Shown here: piece by piece, positions 40,124 through 50,326 of the stretch
Position numbering within the stretch: position 1 is the stretch's first letter
How the letters are laid out: every line of letters starts with the position of its first letter
Assembly (NCBI RefSeq): GCF_003751505.1
Contig: NZ_RJVB01000007.1
Coordinates: forward strand, 124,001 to 188,000
Length of the DNA stretch: 64,000 nucleotides
Reading direction: 5' to 3'
Origin: Erwinia sp. JUb26
GTDB lineage: Bacteria; Pseudomonadota; Gammaproteobacteria; Enterobacterales; Enterobacteriaceae
Translations under genes and position numbers: made by a program
The notes under the pieces: model-generated
What the model saw: only the letters and a program-made list of their open reading frames with translations
Database searches by the model: none
What the model was told of the DNA's origin: nothing

Positions 40124-40945
40124 ATGGTTCGCCTTGCCGCATTTGATATGGATGGAACGTTGCTTTTACCGACTCATGAGTTTGGGGAACAAACCTTGTT
40201 GAGCCTGAGATCGCTACAGGCGCATCCGGTACAGCTGGCCTTTGCTACCGGGCGTCACTTCCTGGAAATGCAGCCACTGATGCAGCAGCACAATCTTCCC
40301 GCCTGGTTAATCAGCGGCAACGGAACCCGGGTTCACGATGCGGCGGGGGGCCTGCTGTTCGGTTCCGATCTGCCACCGTCAGTGGCCCGACAGGTGATCC
40401 ACAGCCACTGGCAGACCGAAGCCAGCCTGCACGTTTTCAACGACGACGGCTGGTTTACCGAATTTGATGAACCTGAAATTTTAGACGCGCATCAGCTGAG
40501 TGGTTTTCGCTATCAGGTTGCCGATCCGCGCACCCTGGCGGAGCATCAGGTAACCAAAATCTGCTTTCTCGGCGAGCATGAAGATTTGTGCCAGCTGCTG
40601 ATCCAGCTGCGTGAAGCCCTTGGAGACAGCGCTCACCTTTGCTTCTCCGCCAGCCACTGCCTGGAGGTGCTGCCGCTGGGCTGTAATAAAGGATCGGCAC
40701 TCACCCGCCTTACCGGCCATCTGCAGATTGAGATGGCGGCCTGCATGGCCTTCGGTGACGCGATGAACGATGTGGAAATGCTGAATCAGGTTGGATATGG
40801 CTTTGTAATGCAAAATGCGATGGCGCAACTGAAAGCACAGCTGCCGCATTTACCCGTTATTGGACATTGCGCGACGCAGGGAGTGTCGCATTACCTCAAT
40901 CACTGGCTTAACACACCACATCTCGACTATTCCCCCGAATACTGA
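40124..40945 (+). CDS. cof: HAD-superfamily phosphatase Cof (HMP-PP phosphatase)
   Basis: A HAD-IIB phosphatase, 273 residues, which in E. coli hydrolyses the thiamine precursor HMP-PP and other phosphates. Motif I is '[13 protein letters not shown]' with the nucleophilic Asp near residue 8, motif II is 'FATGRH', and motif IV is '[12 protein letters not shown]'. The ATG at 40124 is used because [11 protein letters not shown] fits the family start; 20 upstream codons are not conserved. A terminator follows. Confidence 0.94.
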   Translation: MVRLAAFDMDGTLLLPTHEFGEQTLLSLRSLQAHPVQLAFATGRHFLEMQPLMQQHNLPAWLISGNGTRVHDAAGGLLFGSDLPPSVARQVIHSHWQTEASLHVFNDDGWFTEFDEPEILDAHQLSGFRYQVADPRTLAEHQVTKICFLGEHEDLCQLLIQLREALGDSAHLCFSASHCLEVLPLGCNKGSALTRLTGHLQIEMAACMAFGDAMNDVEMLNQVGYGFVMQNAMAQLKAQLPHLPVIGHCATQGVSHYLNHWLNTPHLDYSPEY

Positions 40946-40962
40946 GACCCGTTTTCCAGTGT

Positions 40963-40987
40963 GCCGGACATGATGTCCGGCTTTTTT
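40963..40987. terminator. Terminator between cof and the convergent EamA gene
   Basis: GCCGGACA-tga-TGTCCGGC followed by six T on the plus strand. Confidence 0.9.
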
Positions 40988-40995
40988 GTTTTTAT

Positions 40996-41925
40996 TTACT
41001 GACGCAATGCTGCGGGCAAAGCCGATTCTTGTTTACGCTGTGCGCCGCGATACAGAGTCAGTAAAATCCCCATCAGGAACGGTAACAGCAGCAGTAAGGA
41101 TTCGCGGCTGATACTGCTGCCGTTGAGCCAGTTTTCCAGCGCGATAGCGATCAGCGGGAATACCAGAAACACCAGCGAGGCCTGGAACGGGCGCGCAACC
41201 TGCTGCAGGGCAAAGTAGCACAGGATCCCCCCCACGCCTGCAACGAATCCCAGATAAGCGATAGCCATCAGTGCCTCAGGAGCAAACGCGTGAAAATCCG
41301 GTGATTCTCCAAGACCGGTCAGCGTCAACAGCACCCCGGCACCCAGGCAGGGAAGGGCGTTGTAGCTCAGCACGGAAATCCCGGCGCAGCGCTTTTTACA
41401 CTGAACGTACATCAATGCGTGGATCAGCACCGCCGCGACCAGCGCCAGAATCCCCTTTAGCTGGCTCACCCCGTTGGCCTGGGTTTCATGCCAGAGAATG
41501 GTGCTCAGTGCGCCAAGACTGATTGCAAGCCCCAGCAGTTGCTGTAGTGACGTTTTCTCCCGCAGAAACAGCAACGACGCCGCCAGCACCGCCGCAGGCA
41601 TGGTGGCGAAGATAATCGCCGCCAGGCTGGAAGAGGTGTAGCGTTCGCCGTAGATCATCAGCGTAAACGGAATCGCAAAGTAAAACAGCATGACGCACAG
41701 CTGGAAACCACGCTGCCCGACGGGAAACAGCAGCGGAGCACGGCGATAGCGGGCCAGTAGTAAGAGCAGCGGGGCGGCACAGAGGAAGCGCAGCCCGGTT
41801 GCGAAAACAGGAGGAACGGTGGCAACGGTGATTTTCATCGCCATCCACGTCGTCCCCCATGTCAGTGCGACGGCGGTAAAAAGCCCGGCAATGAGCAGGT
41901 TGCGGTAAATATTTTTGTTTATCAT
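40996..41925 (-). CDS. EamA/DMT-family transporter (accessory, beside decR)
   Basis: A 309-residue drug/metabolite transporter with ten predicted helices in two EamA repeats. The first starts 'LFTAVALTWGTTWMAMKITV' and the second near 'LKGILALVAAVLIHALMYVQCKK'. Three in-frame ATGs lie together (41931, 41928, 41925); the last best fits a CAGGG ribosome site. In E. coli cof is followed directly by decR, so this gene is an insertion in that neighbourhood. It is divergent from decR with a 100-bp gap. DecR responds to cysteine, so export of cysteine or a related metabolite under DecR control is a reasonable guess. The exact substrate cannot be read from the sequence. Confidence 0.88.
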   Translation of the reverse strand: MINKNIYRNLLIAGLFTAVALTWGTTWMAMKITVATVPPVFATGLRFLCAAPLLLLLARYRRAPLLFPVGQRGFQLCVMLFYFAIPFTLMIYGERYTSSSLAAIIFATMPAAVLAASLLFLREKTSLQQLLGLAISLGALSTILWHETQANGVSQLKGILALVAAVLIHALMYVQCKKRCAGISVLSYNALPCLGAGVLLTLTGLGESPDFHAFAPEALMAIAYLGFVAGVGGILCYFALQQVARPFQASLVFLVFPLIAIALENWLNGSSISRESLLLLLPFLMGILLTLYRGAQRKQESALPAALRQ

Positions 41926-42025
41926 CATCATCCCTGAAATGGACTGGAGAGGTGTCAGATTAACTAAACCGCTGGGGAAAAGGTTGCTATAATCATGCTG
42001 CACAAACGACCAGTGAGAGAAAATT

Positions 42026-42499
42026 TTGCTACAAAACCCGCTTGATAAAAAAGACCGAATGCTGCTTAACCTGCTACAGCAGGACTGTATGCTTTCGCTG
42101 CAGGCGCTGGCCGACGCGGTCAGCCTGACCACCACGCCCTGCTGGAAGCGCTTGAAAAGGCTTGAGGATGAGGGCTATATTCGCGGCCGGGTGGCACTGC
42201 TTGACGGCGAAAAGCTGGGGCTGGGGCTGACGGCGTTTGTGCTGATAAAAACCCAGCAGCACAGCAGCAGCTGGTTCCAGCAGTTTGTCGCCTTAGTGCA
42301 GGCGATGCCTGAAGTGATGGGGTTTTACCGCATGGCCGGGGAATATGACTACCTGCTGAAGGTGCAGGTGGCCGATATGAAAAGCTACGACGGCTTTTAC
42401 AAACGGCTGGTCAACGGCATTCCGGGCCTGATCGATGTCACTTCGAGTTTTGCCATGGAAGAGATAAAATACACCACCGCTTTGCCGGTTGCCCCCTGA
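42026..42499 (+). CDS. decR: Lrp/AsnC-type regulator DecR (YbaO)
   Basis: A regulator of cysteine detoxification in E. coli, 157 residues here. The N-terminal HTH is '[30 protein letters not shown]' and a RAM ligand-binding domain follows ('[23 protein letters not shown]'). No ATG exists near the conserved start; TTG at 42026 (after GAGAGAAAAT) is the best candidate. It is divergent from the EamA gene. mdlA starts 41 bp downstream and may be co-transcribed. Confidence 0.92.
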   Translation: MLQNPLDKKDRMLLNLLQQDCMLSLQALADAVSLTTTPCWKRLKRLEDEGYIRGRVALLDGEKLGLGLTAFVLIKTQQHSSSWFQQFVALVQAMPEVMGFYRMAGEYDYLLKVQVADMKSYDGFYKRLVNGIPGLIDVTSSFAMEEIKYTTALPVAP

Positions 42500-42540
42500 A
42501 CGGCAGCCGTCTTTTTTCCGGTCGATAACCAGGATATTTT

Positions 42541-44313
42541 GTGCGACTTTTCAGCCAGCTAAGTTGGTACTTCCTTCGCGAATGGCGGCGCTACGTGGGC
42601 GCCGTTCTGCTGCTCATCGTCATTGCGCTGCTGCAGCTTCTACCGCCCCATATTGTTGGCACAATCGTTGACGGTGTCAGCCAGCAGCAGATGAGCCATC
42701 AGCGGCTGCTGGTGTGGGTTGGCGTGATGTTGCTCACCGCCGTGGTGGTCTATTTACTGCGCTACGTCTGGCGCGTGCTGCTGTTTGGTGCGTCCTATCA
42801 GCTGGCGGTGGAGCTGCGTGAAGATTTTTATCGCCAGCTTAGTCGGCAGCATCCCGAATTCTATTTGCGTCACCGTACCGGTGACCTGATCGCCCGTGCA
42901 ACGAACGACGTTGACCGCGTGGTCTTTGCCGCCGGGGAAGGCGTGTTGACCCTGGTGGACTCGCTGGTGATGGGCTGCGCCGTGCTGATTGTGATGAGCA
43001 CGCAGATCAGCTGGGAGCTGACGCTGCTGGCGCTGCTGCCGATGCCGGTGATGGCGCTGGTGATTAAACGCTACGGCGATCAGCTGCATAACCGCTTCAA
43101 ACTGGCGCAGGCGGCGTTCTCATCGTTAAACGATCAGACCCAGGAGAGCCTGACCAGCATACGCATGATCAAAGCCTTTGGTCTGGAAGATCGCCAGTCG
43201 GCGCAGTTTGCCGACATTGCCCGCGATACCGGCGAAAAAAACCTGCGCGTCGCCCGGGTTGATGCCCGCTTTGATCCGACGATTTACGTGGCGATTGGTC
43301 TGTCGAATCTGCTGGCGATCGGCGGCGGCAGCTGGATGGTGTGGCACGGCGAGATAAGCCTGGGCCAGCTGACCAGTTTTGTGATGTACCTCGGCCTGAT
43401 GATCTGGCCAATGCTGGCGCTGGCGTGGATGTTTAACATCGTTGAGCGCGGTAGCGCGGCGTGGAGCCGCATCAAGGTGCTGCTGTCGGAAGCACCGACG
43501 GTCACCGATGGCGAGACCGTCCTGCCGGAAGGGCGCGGTGAGCTCCAGGTGGCGATCGGCGAGTTCCGCTATCCGGCAGCCGCCCAGCCGGCCCTGTCGG
43601 ACATTCATCTCCGCCTGGCACCCGGCCAGATGCTGGGGCTGTGCGGCCCAACCGGATCGGGGAAAAGCACCGTGCTGAGCCTGATCCAGCGCCATTTCGA
43701 TATCGGCAGCGGGGACATTCTCTATCACGATATTCCGCTCACCCAACTGCAGCTGGACAGCTGGCGCAGCCGCCTGGCGGTGGTCAGCCAGACGCCGTTC
43801 CTGTTTTCCGACACCATTGCCAACAATATTTCCCTCGGCAATCCGGGGGCCACGCAGGATGAGATCGAGCGGGCGGCGATGCTGGCATCCGTGCACGACG
43901 ACATCCTGCGCCTGCCTGAGGGCTACGATACGGAAGTCGGGGAACGCGGAGTGATGCTGTCCGGCGGGCAAAAGCAGCGTATTTCTATAGCCCGCGCGCT
44001 GCTGCTCAATGCCGAAATTCTGGTGCTGGATGATGCGCTGTCGGCGGTCGATGGCCGCACCGAGCACCAGATCCTGCACAATCTGCGCAGCTGGGGCGAA
44101 GGGCGTACCATTATCATCAGCGCGCATCGGCTTTCCGCCCTGACCGAAGCCAGCGAAATTCTGGTATTGCAGCATGGCAAAATCGCCCAGCGCGGCAGCC
44201 ATGAACAGCTGGCCGCAGCCAGCGGATGGTATCGCGATATGTACCGCTATCAGCAGCTGGAAGCGGCGCTGGACGAGGATGAATCAGAACAGGAGGTGCC
44301 GCATGGCGAATGA
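42541..44313 (+). CDS. mdlA: Multidrug resistance-like ABC half-transporter MdlA (SmdA)
   Basis: An ABC exporter half with fused membrane and ATPase domains, 590 residues as in E. coli. Six helices span about 15-300 ('[31 protein letters not shown]' is the intracellular loop). Walker A is '[13 protein letters not shown]' near 370, the signature '[16 protein letters not shown]' and Walker B '[12 protein letters not shown]'. Start is GTG at 42541. It overlaps mdlB by 11 bp; the two products likely heterodimerise. The physiological substrate is not established. Confidence 0.96.
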   Translation: MRLFSQLSWYFLREWRRYVGAVLLLIVIALLQLLPPHIVGTIVDGVSQQQMSHQRLLVWVGVMLLTAVVVYLLRYVWRVLLFGASYQLAVELREDFYRQLSRQHPEFYLRHRTGDLIARATNDVDRVVFAAGEGVLTLVDSLVMGCAVLIVMSTQISWELTLLALLPMPVMALVIKRYGDQLHNRFKLAQAAFSSLNDQTQESLTSIRMIKAFGLEDRQSAQFADIARDTGEKNLRVARVDARFDPTIYVAIGLSNLLAIGGGSWMVWHGEISLGQLTSFVMYLGLMIWPMLALAWMFNIVERGSAAWSRIKVLLSEAPTVTDGETVLPEGRGELQVAIGEFRYPAAAQPALSDIHLRLAPGQMLGLCGPTGSGKSTVLSLIQRHFDIGSGDILYHDIPLTQLQLDSWRSRLAVVSQTPFLFSDTIANNISLGNPGATQDEIERAAMLASVHDDILRLPEGYDTEVGERGVMLSGGQKQRISIARALLLNAEILVLDDALSAVDGRTEHQILHNLRSWGEGRTIIISAHRLSALTEASEILVLQHGKIAQRGSHEQLAAASGWYRDMYRYQQLEAALDEDESEQEVPHGE

Positions 44314-46066
44314 CAACCGGCGGCTGTGGCCAACGCTTAAACGCCTGCTCTCCTATGGCGCGCCGTGGCGCAAATCGCTGAGTCTTGCGGTGCTGATGCT
44401 GTGGGTGGCGGCCGCGGCCGAAGTGCTGGGGCCGGTGCTGATTAGCTATTTCATCGACAATATGGTGGCGAAACATTATATGCCGCTGGGGCTGGCGGCC
44501 GGTCTGATAACCAGCTTCCTGCTGCTGCAGTTGCTGGCTGCGGCGCTGCACTACTGGCAGTCACTGCTGTTTAACGAGGCCGCCGTAGGCGTGGTGCAGC
44601 GCCTGCGTACCGACGTCATGGACGCCGCCCTGCGCCAGCCGCTCAGCGCATTTGATACCCAGCCGGTGGGGCAGATTATTTCTCGCGTCACCAACGATAC
44701 CGAAGTGGTGCGCGATCTTTACGTCACCGTGGTGGCGACCGTGCTGCGCAGCGCAGCGCTGGTGGGGGCAATGCTGGTGGCGATGTTCAGCCTCGACTGG
44801 CGCATGGCGCTGATCGCCATTGCTATCTTCCCGGCGGTGCTGATCGTGATGCTGATTTATCAGCGTTACAGCACGCCGATTGTTCGCCGGGTGCGCAGCT
44901 ATCTGGCAGACATCAACAACGGCTTTAATGAAGCGATCAACGGCATGAGCGTTATCCAGCAGTTTCGCCAGCAGGCGCGCTTCGGTGAGCGCATGGGTGC
45001 CGCCAGCCGCTCGCATTATCTGGCGCGGATGCAGACGCTGCGGCTGGATGGTTTTCTGCTGCGGCCGCTGCTCAGCCTGTTTTCCGCGATGATTCTGTGC
45101 GGCCTGATGCTGCTGTTTGGTTTTTCGTCGGTGGGAGCGATAGAGGTTGGGGTACTTTACGCCTTTATTAACTATCTGGGCCGCCTTAACGAGCCGCTTA
45201 TCGAGCTGACCACGCAGCAGTCGATGTTACAGCAGGCGGTGGTCGCCGGTGAGCGCATTTTTGAGCTGATGGATGCACCGCGCCAGCCCTATGGCGAAGA
45301 CGCACAGCCGCTGTCCAGCGGCAGCATCGCGATTCGCAATCTGACCTTTGCCTATCGCACCGGCAAGCCGGTTCTGACCGATATCAATCTGGACGTGGCC
45401 CCGCGCGATTTCGTCGCGCTGGTTGGCCATACGGGCAGCGGCAAAAGCACGCTGGCCAATTTGCTGATGGGCTACTATCCGCTCAGCAAGGGCGAGATCC
45501 TGCTGGATGGCCGCCCGCTGGAATCGCTCAGCCACGCCTCGCTGCGCCAGAGCGTGGCGATGGTGCAGCAGGATCCGGTAGTGTTGGCCGATACCTTCTT
45601 TGCCAACGTCACGCTGGGGCGGGATATTAGCGAACAGGCGGTCTGGCAGGCGCTGGAAACCGTGCAGCTGGCTTCCCTGGCGCGAAGCATGTGCAACGGA
45701 ATCTACACCCGGTTGGGCGAGCAGGGGAATAACCTGTCCGTTGGGCAAAAACAGCTGCTGGCGATGGCGCGGGTTCTGGTGGCAACGCCGAAGATCCTGA
45801 TCCTGGATGAAGCCACCGCCAATATTGACTCGGGTACCGAACAGGCAATCCAGAAGGCGCTGCGGGCCATACGCCAGCAGACCACGCTGGTGGTCATTGC
45901 CCATCGCCTTTCTACCATCACCGAAGCCGATACGATCCTGGTTCTGCACCGCGGGCAGGCAGTGGAGCGTGGCAATCATCAGCAGTTGCTGGCCGCGCAG
46001 GGCCGCTACTGGCAAATGTACCAGCTACAGCTGGCGGGTGAAGAGTTGGCTGCTGCAGAGAGCTGA
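44303..46066 (+). CDS. mdlB: Multidrug resistance-like ABC half-transporter MdlB (SmdB)
   Basis: Partner of MdlA, 587 residues (593 in E. coli). The membrane domain includes '[29 protein letters not shown]'. ATPase motifs are Walker A '[13 protein letters not shown]', signature '[16 protein letters not shown]' and Walker B '[12 protein letters not shown]'. The signature Ser-Val-Gly-Gln replaces the canonical Ser-Gly-Gly-Gln, suggesting one asymmetric ATP site in the heterodimer (inference). ATG at 44303 follows AGGAGGTG inside mdlA. Confidence 0.96.
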   Translation: MANDNRRLWPTLKRLLSYGAPWRKSLSLAVLMLWVAAAAEVLGPVLISYFIDNMVAKHYMPLGLAAGLITSFLLLQLLAAALHYWQSLLFNEAAVGVVQRLRTDVMDAALRQPLSAFDTQPVGQIISRVTNDTEVVRDLYVTVVATVLRSAALVGAMLVAMFSLDWRMALIAIAIFPAVLIVMLIYQRYSTPIVRRVRSYLADINNGFNEAINGMSVIQQFRQQARFGERMGAASRSHYLARMQTLRLDGFLLRPLLSLFSAMILCGLMLLFGFSSVGAIEVGVLYAFINYLGRLNEPLIELTTQQSMLQQAVVAGERIFELMDAPRQPYGEDAQPLSSGSIAIRNLTFAYRTGKPVLTDINLDVAPRDFVALVGHTGSGKSTLANLLMGYYPLSKGEILLDGRPLESLSHASLRQSVAMVQQDPVVLADTFFANVTLGRDISEQAVWQALETVQLASLARSMCNGIYTRLGEQGNNLSVGQKQLLAMARVLVATPKILILDEATANIDSGTEQAIQKALRAIRQQTTLVVIAHRLSTITEADTILVLHRGQAVERGNHQQLLAAQGRYWQMYQLQLAGEELAAAES

Positions 46067-46145
46067 TCATTATGCAGCAGAGAATGCACCAAATTCAGGC
46101 GAAAAAATAACCATTGCCCCTGATTAATGCACTGAACCCACGCAA

Positions 46146-46170
46146 AACGCACCGTTAAGGTGCGTTTTTT
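46146..46170 (+). terminator. mdlB terminator that also reads as an NtrC site
   Basis: AACGCACC-gttaa-GGTGCGTT followed by a T-run. The core GCACC-N5-GGTGC (46149-46163) is also the NtrC-binding consensus and lies about 110 bp upstream of the glnK sigma54 promoter. Confidence 0.7.
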
Positions 46171-46271
46171 CTATACTCCTCTTACAGGCTTTCTGTTCGC
46201 AGCATCCCATCCCAGGCTGCACCTCAGATCAACACTGACTAATCACCTGAAAACAGCCTGTTTTTCATTTC

Positions 46272-46286
46272 TGGCACAGCCTTTGC
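46272..46286 (+). promoter_or_regulatory. Sigma54 promoter of glnK-amtB
   Basis: TGGCAC (46272-46277) and TTGC (46283-46286) give the -24 GG and -12 GC with the required spacing (GG at 46273-46274, GC at 46285-46286). This matches the nitrogen-starvation promoter known for glnKamtB. Confidence 0.88.
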
Positions 46287-46339
46287 TTTAGTAAATCCGT
46301 GTTCGTGAAACAACCGTATTCAATACTGGAGGGGATCGT

Positions 46340-46678
46340 ATGAAGCTGGTTACCGTGGTAATCAAACCGTTCAAACTGGAAGACGTGCGTGAAGCACTGT
46401 CATCTATCGGCATTCAGGGTCTGACCGTGACAGAAGTTAAAGGTTTTGGCAGACAAAAAGGGCATGCAGAACTTTATCGCGGAGCTGAGTACAGCGTTAA
46501 CTTCCTGCCAAAAGTAAAAATTGATATTGCGATTGCAGACGACCAGATCGATGAAGTGGTTGATGTAATTAGCAAAGCCGCCTACACCGGCAAAATTGGT
46601 GACGGGAAAATCTTTGTTGCAGAACTGCAGCGGGTGATCCGTATTCGCACCGGCGAAACTGACGAAGCAGCACTGTAA
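46340..46678 (+). CDS. glnK: Nitrogen regulatory PII protein GlnK
   Basis: GlnK is a trimeric PII signal protein that blocks AmtB when nitrogen is plentiful and is uridylylated by GlnD when it is scarce. It has 112 residues. The T-loop Tyr51 is present ('GAEYSVNF'), as are the B- and C-loop motifs 'TGKIGDGKIFV' and 'VIRIRTGE'. ATG follows GGAGGGG. It is the first gene of the glnK-amtB operon; the gap to amtB is about 34 bp. Confidence 0.98.
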   Translation: MKLVTVVIKPFKLEDVREALSSIGIQGLTVTEVKGFGRQKGHAELYRGAEYSVNFLPKVKIDIAIADDQIDEVVDVISKAAYTGKIGDGKIFVAELQRVIRIRTGETDEAAL

Positions 46679-46712
46679 TTCGGGGCTAAGAATTGTGATG
46701 GGATGGGATAAA

Positions 46713-47999
46713 ATGAAGAAACTCGCTAAGTTTGGCCTTGCCAGCATTGCTCTGTTACCGTCGCTTGCCATGGCTGCCGCTCCGGCAGTAGCGGATAAAG
46801 CCGACAACGCCTTTATGATGATCTGCACCGCGCTGGTGCTGTTTATGACAATCCCGGGCATCGCACTGTTCTACGGCGGCCTGATCCGCGGTAAGAACGT
46901 GCTGTCCATGCTGACCCAGGTGGCAATGACCTTCGCCATGGTCTGCGTTGTCTGGATGGTTTACGGTTATTCTCTGGCCTTCAGCGAAGGCAACGCGTTC
47001 TTCGGCAGCTTTGACTGGGCGATGCTGAAAGGCATTGCGCCAACGACGCTGATGGGTTCCTTCTACCAGTATATTCACGTGGCGTTCCAGGCTTCCTTTG
47101 CCTGTATCACCGTGGGCCTGATTGTTGGGGCTATTGCTGAGCGTATTCGCTTCGCAGCGGTGCTGATCTTCGTACTGATCTGGCTGACCTTTGCCTATCT
47201 GCCGATTGCACACATGGTCTGGGCGGGTGGTTTCCTGGCTCAGGATGGCGCGCTGGACTTCGCGGGCGGTACCGTTGTTCACATCAACGCCGCGGTAGCG
47301 GGTCTGGTGGGGGCTTACCTGCTGGGCAAACGTGCGGGCTTTGGTAAAGAAGCCTTCAAACCTCATAACCTGCCGATGGTCTTCACCGGCACTGCGATCC
47401 TGTACTTCGGCTGGTTTGGCTTCAACGCCGGTTCAGCAGGGACTGCGAACGAAATCGCCGGTCTGGCCTTCCTGAACACCGTCGTGGCAACGGCCGGCGC
47501 AATGCTGACCTGGACCTTCGGCGAGTGGGCACTGCGCGGTAAGCCTTCACTGCTGGGCGTCAGTTCCGGTGCGATTGCCGGTCTGGTTGCGATTACCCCA
47601 GCCTGCGGTTACGTTGGCGTCGGTGGTGCTCTGATTATCGGTCTGGTGGGCGGTCTGGCTGGCCTGTGGGGTGTGACCACCCTGAAGAAATGGCTGCGCG
47701 TTGATGACCCATGTGATGTGTTCGGTGTTCACGGCGTCTGCGGTATCGTTGGCTGTATCCTGACCGGCGTGTTCGCTTCATCTTCACTGGGCGGCGTAGG
47801 TTATGCAGAAGGCGTGACGATGGGCCATCAGGTCTGGGTACAGCTGGAAAGCGTTGCACTGACCATCGTCTGGACTGCCGTTGTCGCGTTCATCGGTTTC
47901 AAAGTGGCGGATATGATTGTTGGCCTGCGTGTTCCTGAAGACCAGGAGCGTGAAGGTCTGGACGTCAACAGCCACGGCGAGAATGCTTACAACCAGTAA
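46713..47999 (+). CDS. amtB: Ammonium transporter AmtB
   Basis: A trimeric ammonium channel of the inner membrane, 428 residues from ATG 46713 (an ATG six codons upstream is less likely). A cleavable signal (MKKLAKFGLASIALLPSLAM then AAA) precedes the mature protein. The conserved pore His residues are in 'PIAHMVWAGG' and 'VFGVHGVCG', and the signature 'DFAGGTVVHINAAVAGL' is intact. The C-terminal tail 'RVPEDQEREGLDVNSHGENAY' is the GlnK contact site. Confidence 0.97.
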   Translation: MKKLAKFGLASIALLPSLAMAAAPAVADKADNAFMMICTALVLFMTIPGIALFYGGLIRGKNVLSMLTQVAMTFAMVCVVWMVYGYSLAFSEGNAFFGSFDWAMLKGIAPTTLMGSFYQYIHVAFQASFACITVGLIVGAIAERIRFAAVLIFVLIWLTFAYLPIAHMVWAGGFLAQDGALDFAGGTVVHINAAVAGLVGAYLLGKRAGFGKEAFKPHNLPMVFTGTAILYFGWFGFNAGSAGTANEIAGLAFLNTVVATAGAMLTWTFGEWALRGKPSLLGVSSGAIAGLVAITPACGYVGVGGALIIGLVGGLAGLWGVTTLKKWLRVDDPCDVFGVHGVCGIVGCILTGVFASSSLGGVGYAEGVTMGHQVWVQLESVALTIVWTAVVAFIGFKVADMIVGLRVPEDQEREGLDVNSHGENAYNQ

Positions 48000-48043
48000 T
48001 CTGGTCGGGTAAGCAAAAAGAAAAGTAGTGCGCTAAAAATAAA

Positions 48044-48076
48044 AAAACGTGCGGGCCAATATGGCCCGCTTTTTTA
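48044..48076. terminator. Bidirectional terminator between amtB and tesB
   Basis: GCGGGCC-aatat-GGCCCGC flanked by an A-run on the left and TTTTTTA on the right, between the convergent genes. Confidence 0.88.
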
Positions 48077-48091
48077 TTGTCTGACACTAAT

Positions 48092-48952
48092 TTATTCGCG
48101 CTGACGAATAACGCCTTCCTGCACCGTTGAAGCCACCAGCGTTCCCTGCTGGGTATAGAACTCACCGCGAACAAAGCCACGCGCGCTGGAAGCCGATGTG
48201 CTCTCCACGCTGTACAGCAGCCATTCGCTGAGGTCGAACGGACGGTGGAACCACATAGAGTGGTCGATGGTAGCGACCTGCATCCCCGGCTCAAGGAAGC
48301 CTTTACCGTGCGGCTGAAGCGAGACCGGCAGGAAATTGAAGTCGGATACGTAACCGAGCAGATACTGATGAATGCGCTTATCTTCCGGCATGGTTCCGTT
48401 CGCGCGGATCCACAGGTGGCGATACGGCTCATCCACATGGCCTCTCAGCGGGTTGTGAAACTTCACCGGACGGATTTCAAACGGCTTTTCCGACAGGAAC
48501 TTGTCGCGATAGGGCGCGGGGATATGCTGCGCGAGTTTTTGCGCGATATCATGCTCGGAGGGCAAATCGTCCGGGCCGGGAACCACCGGCATGGTTTTCT
48601 GATGCTCAAAGCCGCTTTCCGGGCCCTGGAATGAGGCGGTCATGTAAAAAATCGGTTTGCCGTTTTGAACGGCTTTAACCCTGCGGGCGCTGAAGCTGTT
48701 GCCATCCCTCAGATTTTCCACATCGTAAATAATCGCCTTCTGGCTGTCGCCGGGGCGTAGAAAGTAGCTGTGAAAGGAGTGGATAATGCGTTCGCTGGGC
48801 ACGGTCTGTTTGGCTGCATAGAGCGCCTGGCCGACAACCTGGCCGCCAAAGACCTGGCGCAGGCCAAGATCTTCACTTTGCCCACGGAATAACCCCTCTT
48901 CCAGGCTTTCCAAATCGAGCAGATTTAATAAATTTTGCAGCGCCTGGCTCAT
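48092..48952 (-). CDS. tesB: Acyl-CoA thioesterase II
   Basis: TesB is a tetrameric double-hotdog thioesterase for medium- and long-chain acyl-CoA, 286 residues as in E. coli. The active-site residues lie in '[13 protein letters not shown]' (Asp), '[15 protein letters not shown]' and the Gln near the C-terminus. The ATG at 48952 is chosen over one three codons upstream by family alignment. It is monocistronic. Confidence 0.97.
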   Translation of the reverse strand: MSQALQNLLNLLDLESLEEGLFRGQSEDLGLRQVFGGQVVGQALYAAKQTVPSERIIHSFHSYFLRPGDSQKAIIYDVENLRDGNSFSARRVKAVQNGKPIFYMTASFQGPESGFEHQKTMPVVPGPDDLPSEHDIAQKLAQHIPAPYRDKFLSEKPFEIRPVKFHNPLRGHVDEPYRHLWIRANGTMPEDKRIHQYLLGYVSDFNFLPVSLQPHGKGFLEPGMQVATIDHSMWFHRPFDLSEWLLYSVESTSASSARGFVRGEFYTQQGTLVASTVQEGVIRQRE

Positions 48953-49175
48953 GTGCGGCATCCTCTTGAAAATTTCAGTCCTCAGTTTGCGAGATCCGAC
49001 CAGTTAGCGTCAACGCCTGTTTGTGGGATCTGCGCAGTTTATGCGGAAAGAATGAAAATAGCTGGTTACAGGAAAAATCCAGCAACATGTGCCAGAATTA
49101 AAGCCTGACGGGCAGTAAAGCTCTGCCCATGAACGGCATTATCGCGCCGTAGGGATTAAAAAGGAGAAGACATCC

Positions 49176-49733
49176 ATGAAACTCTGGCTTGTATTAAGCA
49201 GTGCCGCACTTGCGGTGGCAATCTCTGGCTGTGCGGATAAAAGCAAAGATGTGCCAACACCGACACTGGGTTCGCAGGTGCAGGGTCAGCAGGCCGTGAT
49301 CCAGCAGCCAAACGTGAGCGGTACGGTGTGGATACGCCAGAAAATAGCGCTGCCGCCGGATGCGGTACTGACGGTGACGCTCTCAGACGCCTCACTGGCC
49401 GATGCGCCGTCGAAAGTATTGTCACAGCGGGTGACGCGTACCGAAGGCAAGCAGGCACCGTTCCAGTTCGTTCTGCCGTTTAATCCGGCCGATGTTCAGC
49501 CCGGTGCGCGCATTCTGCTCAGTGCAGCCGTAACGGTCGATGGCAAAATGCTGTTTATTACCGATTCGGTGAAGCAGGTGGTGACCACGGGCGGCACGCG
49601 ACAGGATCTGACGCTGGTCCCGGTGCCATCAATGCCGTTACAGACCCAAAGCGGCGCAGCGACCTCGGTGCCGTCAACGTCGCCAACGCAGGTGACACCT
49701 TCCTCAGCAGTTCCTGCACCGACCGCATATTGA
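49176..49733 (+). CDS. ybaY: YbaY-type lipoprotein
   Basis: A 185-residue lipoprotein of the YbaY/YscW family. The signal MKLWLVLSSAALAVAISGC places the lipidated Cys at 19, with Ala at +2. One beta domain follows ('VSGTVWIRQKIALPPDAVLTVTLSD'). The C-terminal 35 residues are low-complexity, rich in Ser, Thr and Pro. Function is unknown. AAAAGGAGAAG precedes the ATG. Confidence 0.88.
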   Translation: MKLWLVLSSAALAVAISGCADKSKDVPTPTLGSQVQGQQAVIQQPNVSGTVWIRQKIALPPDAVLTVTLSDASLADAPSKVLSQRVTRTEGKQAPFQFVLPFNPADVQPGARILLSAAVTVDGKMLFITDSVKQVVTTGGTRQDLTLVPVPSMPLQTQSGAATSVPSTSPTQVTPSSAVPAPTAY

Positions 49734-49752
49734 TCGGTTCTCCGAACGATGT

Positions 49753-49772
49753 AACGCCCCTGCGGGGGCGTT
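49753..49772. terminator. Bidirectional terminator between ybaY and atl
   Basis: AACGCCCC-tgc-GGGGGCGTT, at the ends of the convergent ybaY and atl genes. T-tracts are short. Confidence 0.7.
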
Positions 49773-49773
49773 A

Positions 49774-50088
49774 TTACGGCTTCCAGCGATAGCGCTTCAA
49801 ATCGACTTTACCTTCCGGCGAAACCTCAACTCCCTCTGCTTCCAGCGCCTGTCGCTGTCGACTTAAATCATCGCCGATCAGTGATATTTCGCCCAGTCGG
49901 TTAATCACCCGATGCCAGGGAAGCTTGCTGCCCTCCGGCAGGCGTTTCAGTACGCCGCCGACCTGACGCGCAGCTCTCGGTGAGCCCGCCAGATTGGCAA
50001 TCTCTCCGTACGTTGTGACGGAGCCGTAAGGAATGGCCGCGAGGATCTGAAAGATGCGCTGTCGAAAATTGTCGTGTTCTGAGTTCAG
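49774..50088 (-). CDS. atl: Alkyltransferase-like protein Atl (YbaZ), apparent CTG start
   Basis: A DNA-binding protein that recognises O6-alkylguanine and directs it to nucleotide excision repair. It resembles the C-terminal domain of alkyltransferases but has Trp in place of the acceptor Cys: 'LPWHRVINRLGEI' instead of PCHRV. The recognition helix region 'GEIANLAGSPRAARQVGGVLKRLP' is intact, and the gene ends in 'VDLKRYRWKP'. No in-frame ATG, GTG or TTG exists near the conserved N-terminus. A strong AGGAGG lies 5 bp before CTG at 50088, at the position aligning with the E. coli start Met. This predicts 104 residues beginning (M)NSEHDNFRQRIFQ. Confidence 0.85.
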   Translation of the reverse strand: MNSEHDNFRQRIFQILAAIPYGSVTTYGEIANLAGSPRAARQVGGVLKRLPEGSKLPWHRVINRLGEISLIGDDLSRQRQALEAEGVEVSPEGKVDLKRYRWKP

Positions 50089-50326
50089 ATGTTCCTCCTG
50101 AGCATAACCGTTAGCAGGTTCCTGCCACGAGTAAGGCGTCCTGCAACAGGGTGAGTATAAAGGAGGGGCGAGGATTTGTGGGTAGATTAATGGACGCTAT
50201 ATGGCCTCCGATGAAGGAATATCCGCCGTATTGTGCAAGAAACAAACGGTCATCGGGGGCTGGCTTGCAATTGCCCTGGGGTTCATTGATAATGCGCCTG
50301 CGCTTCGGTTATCCGAGGCCGTCAAT

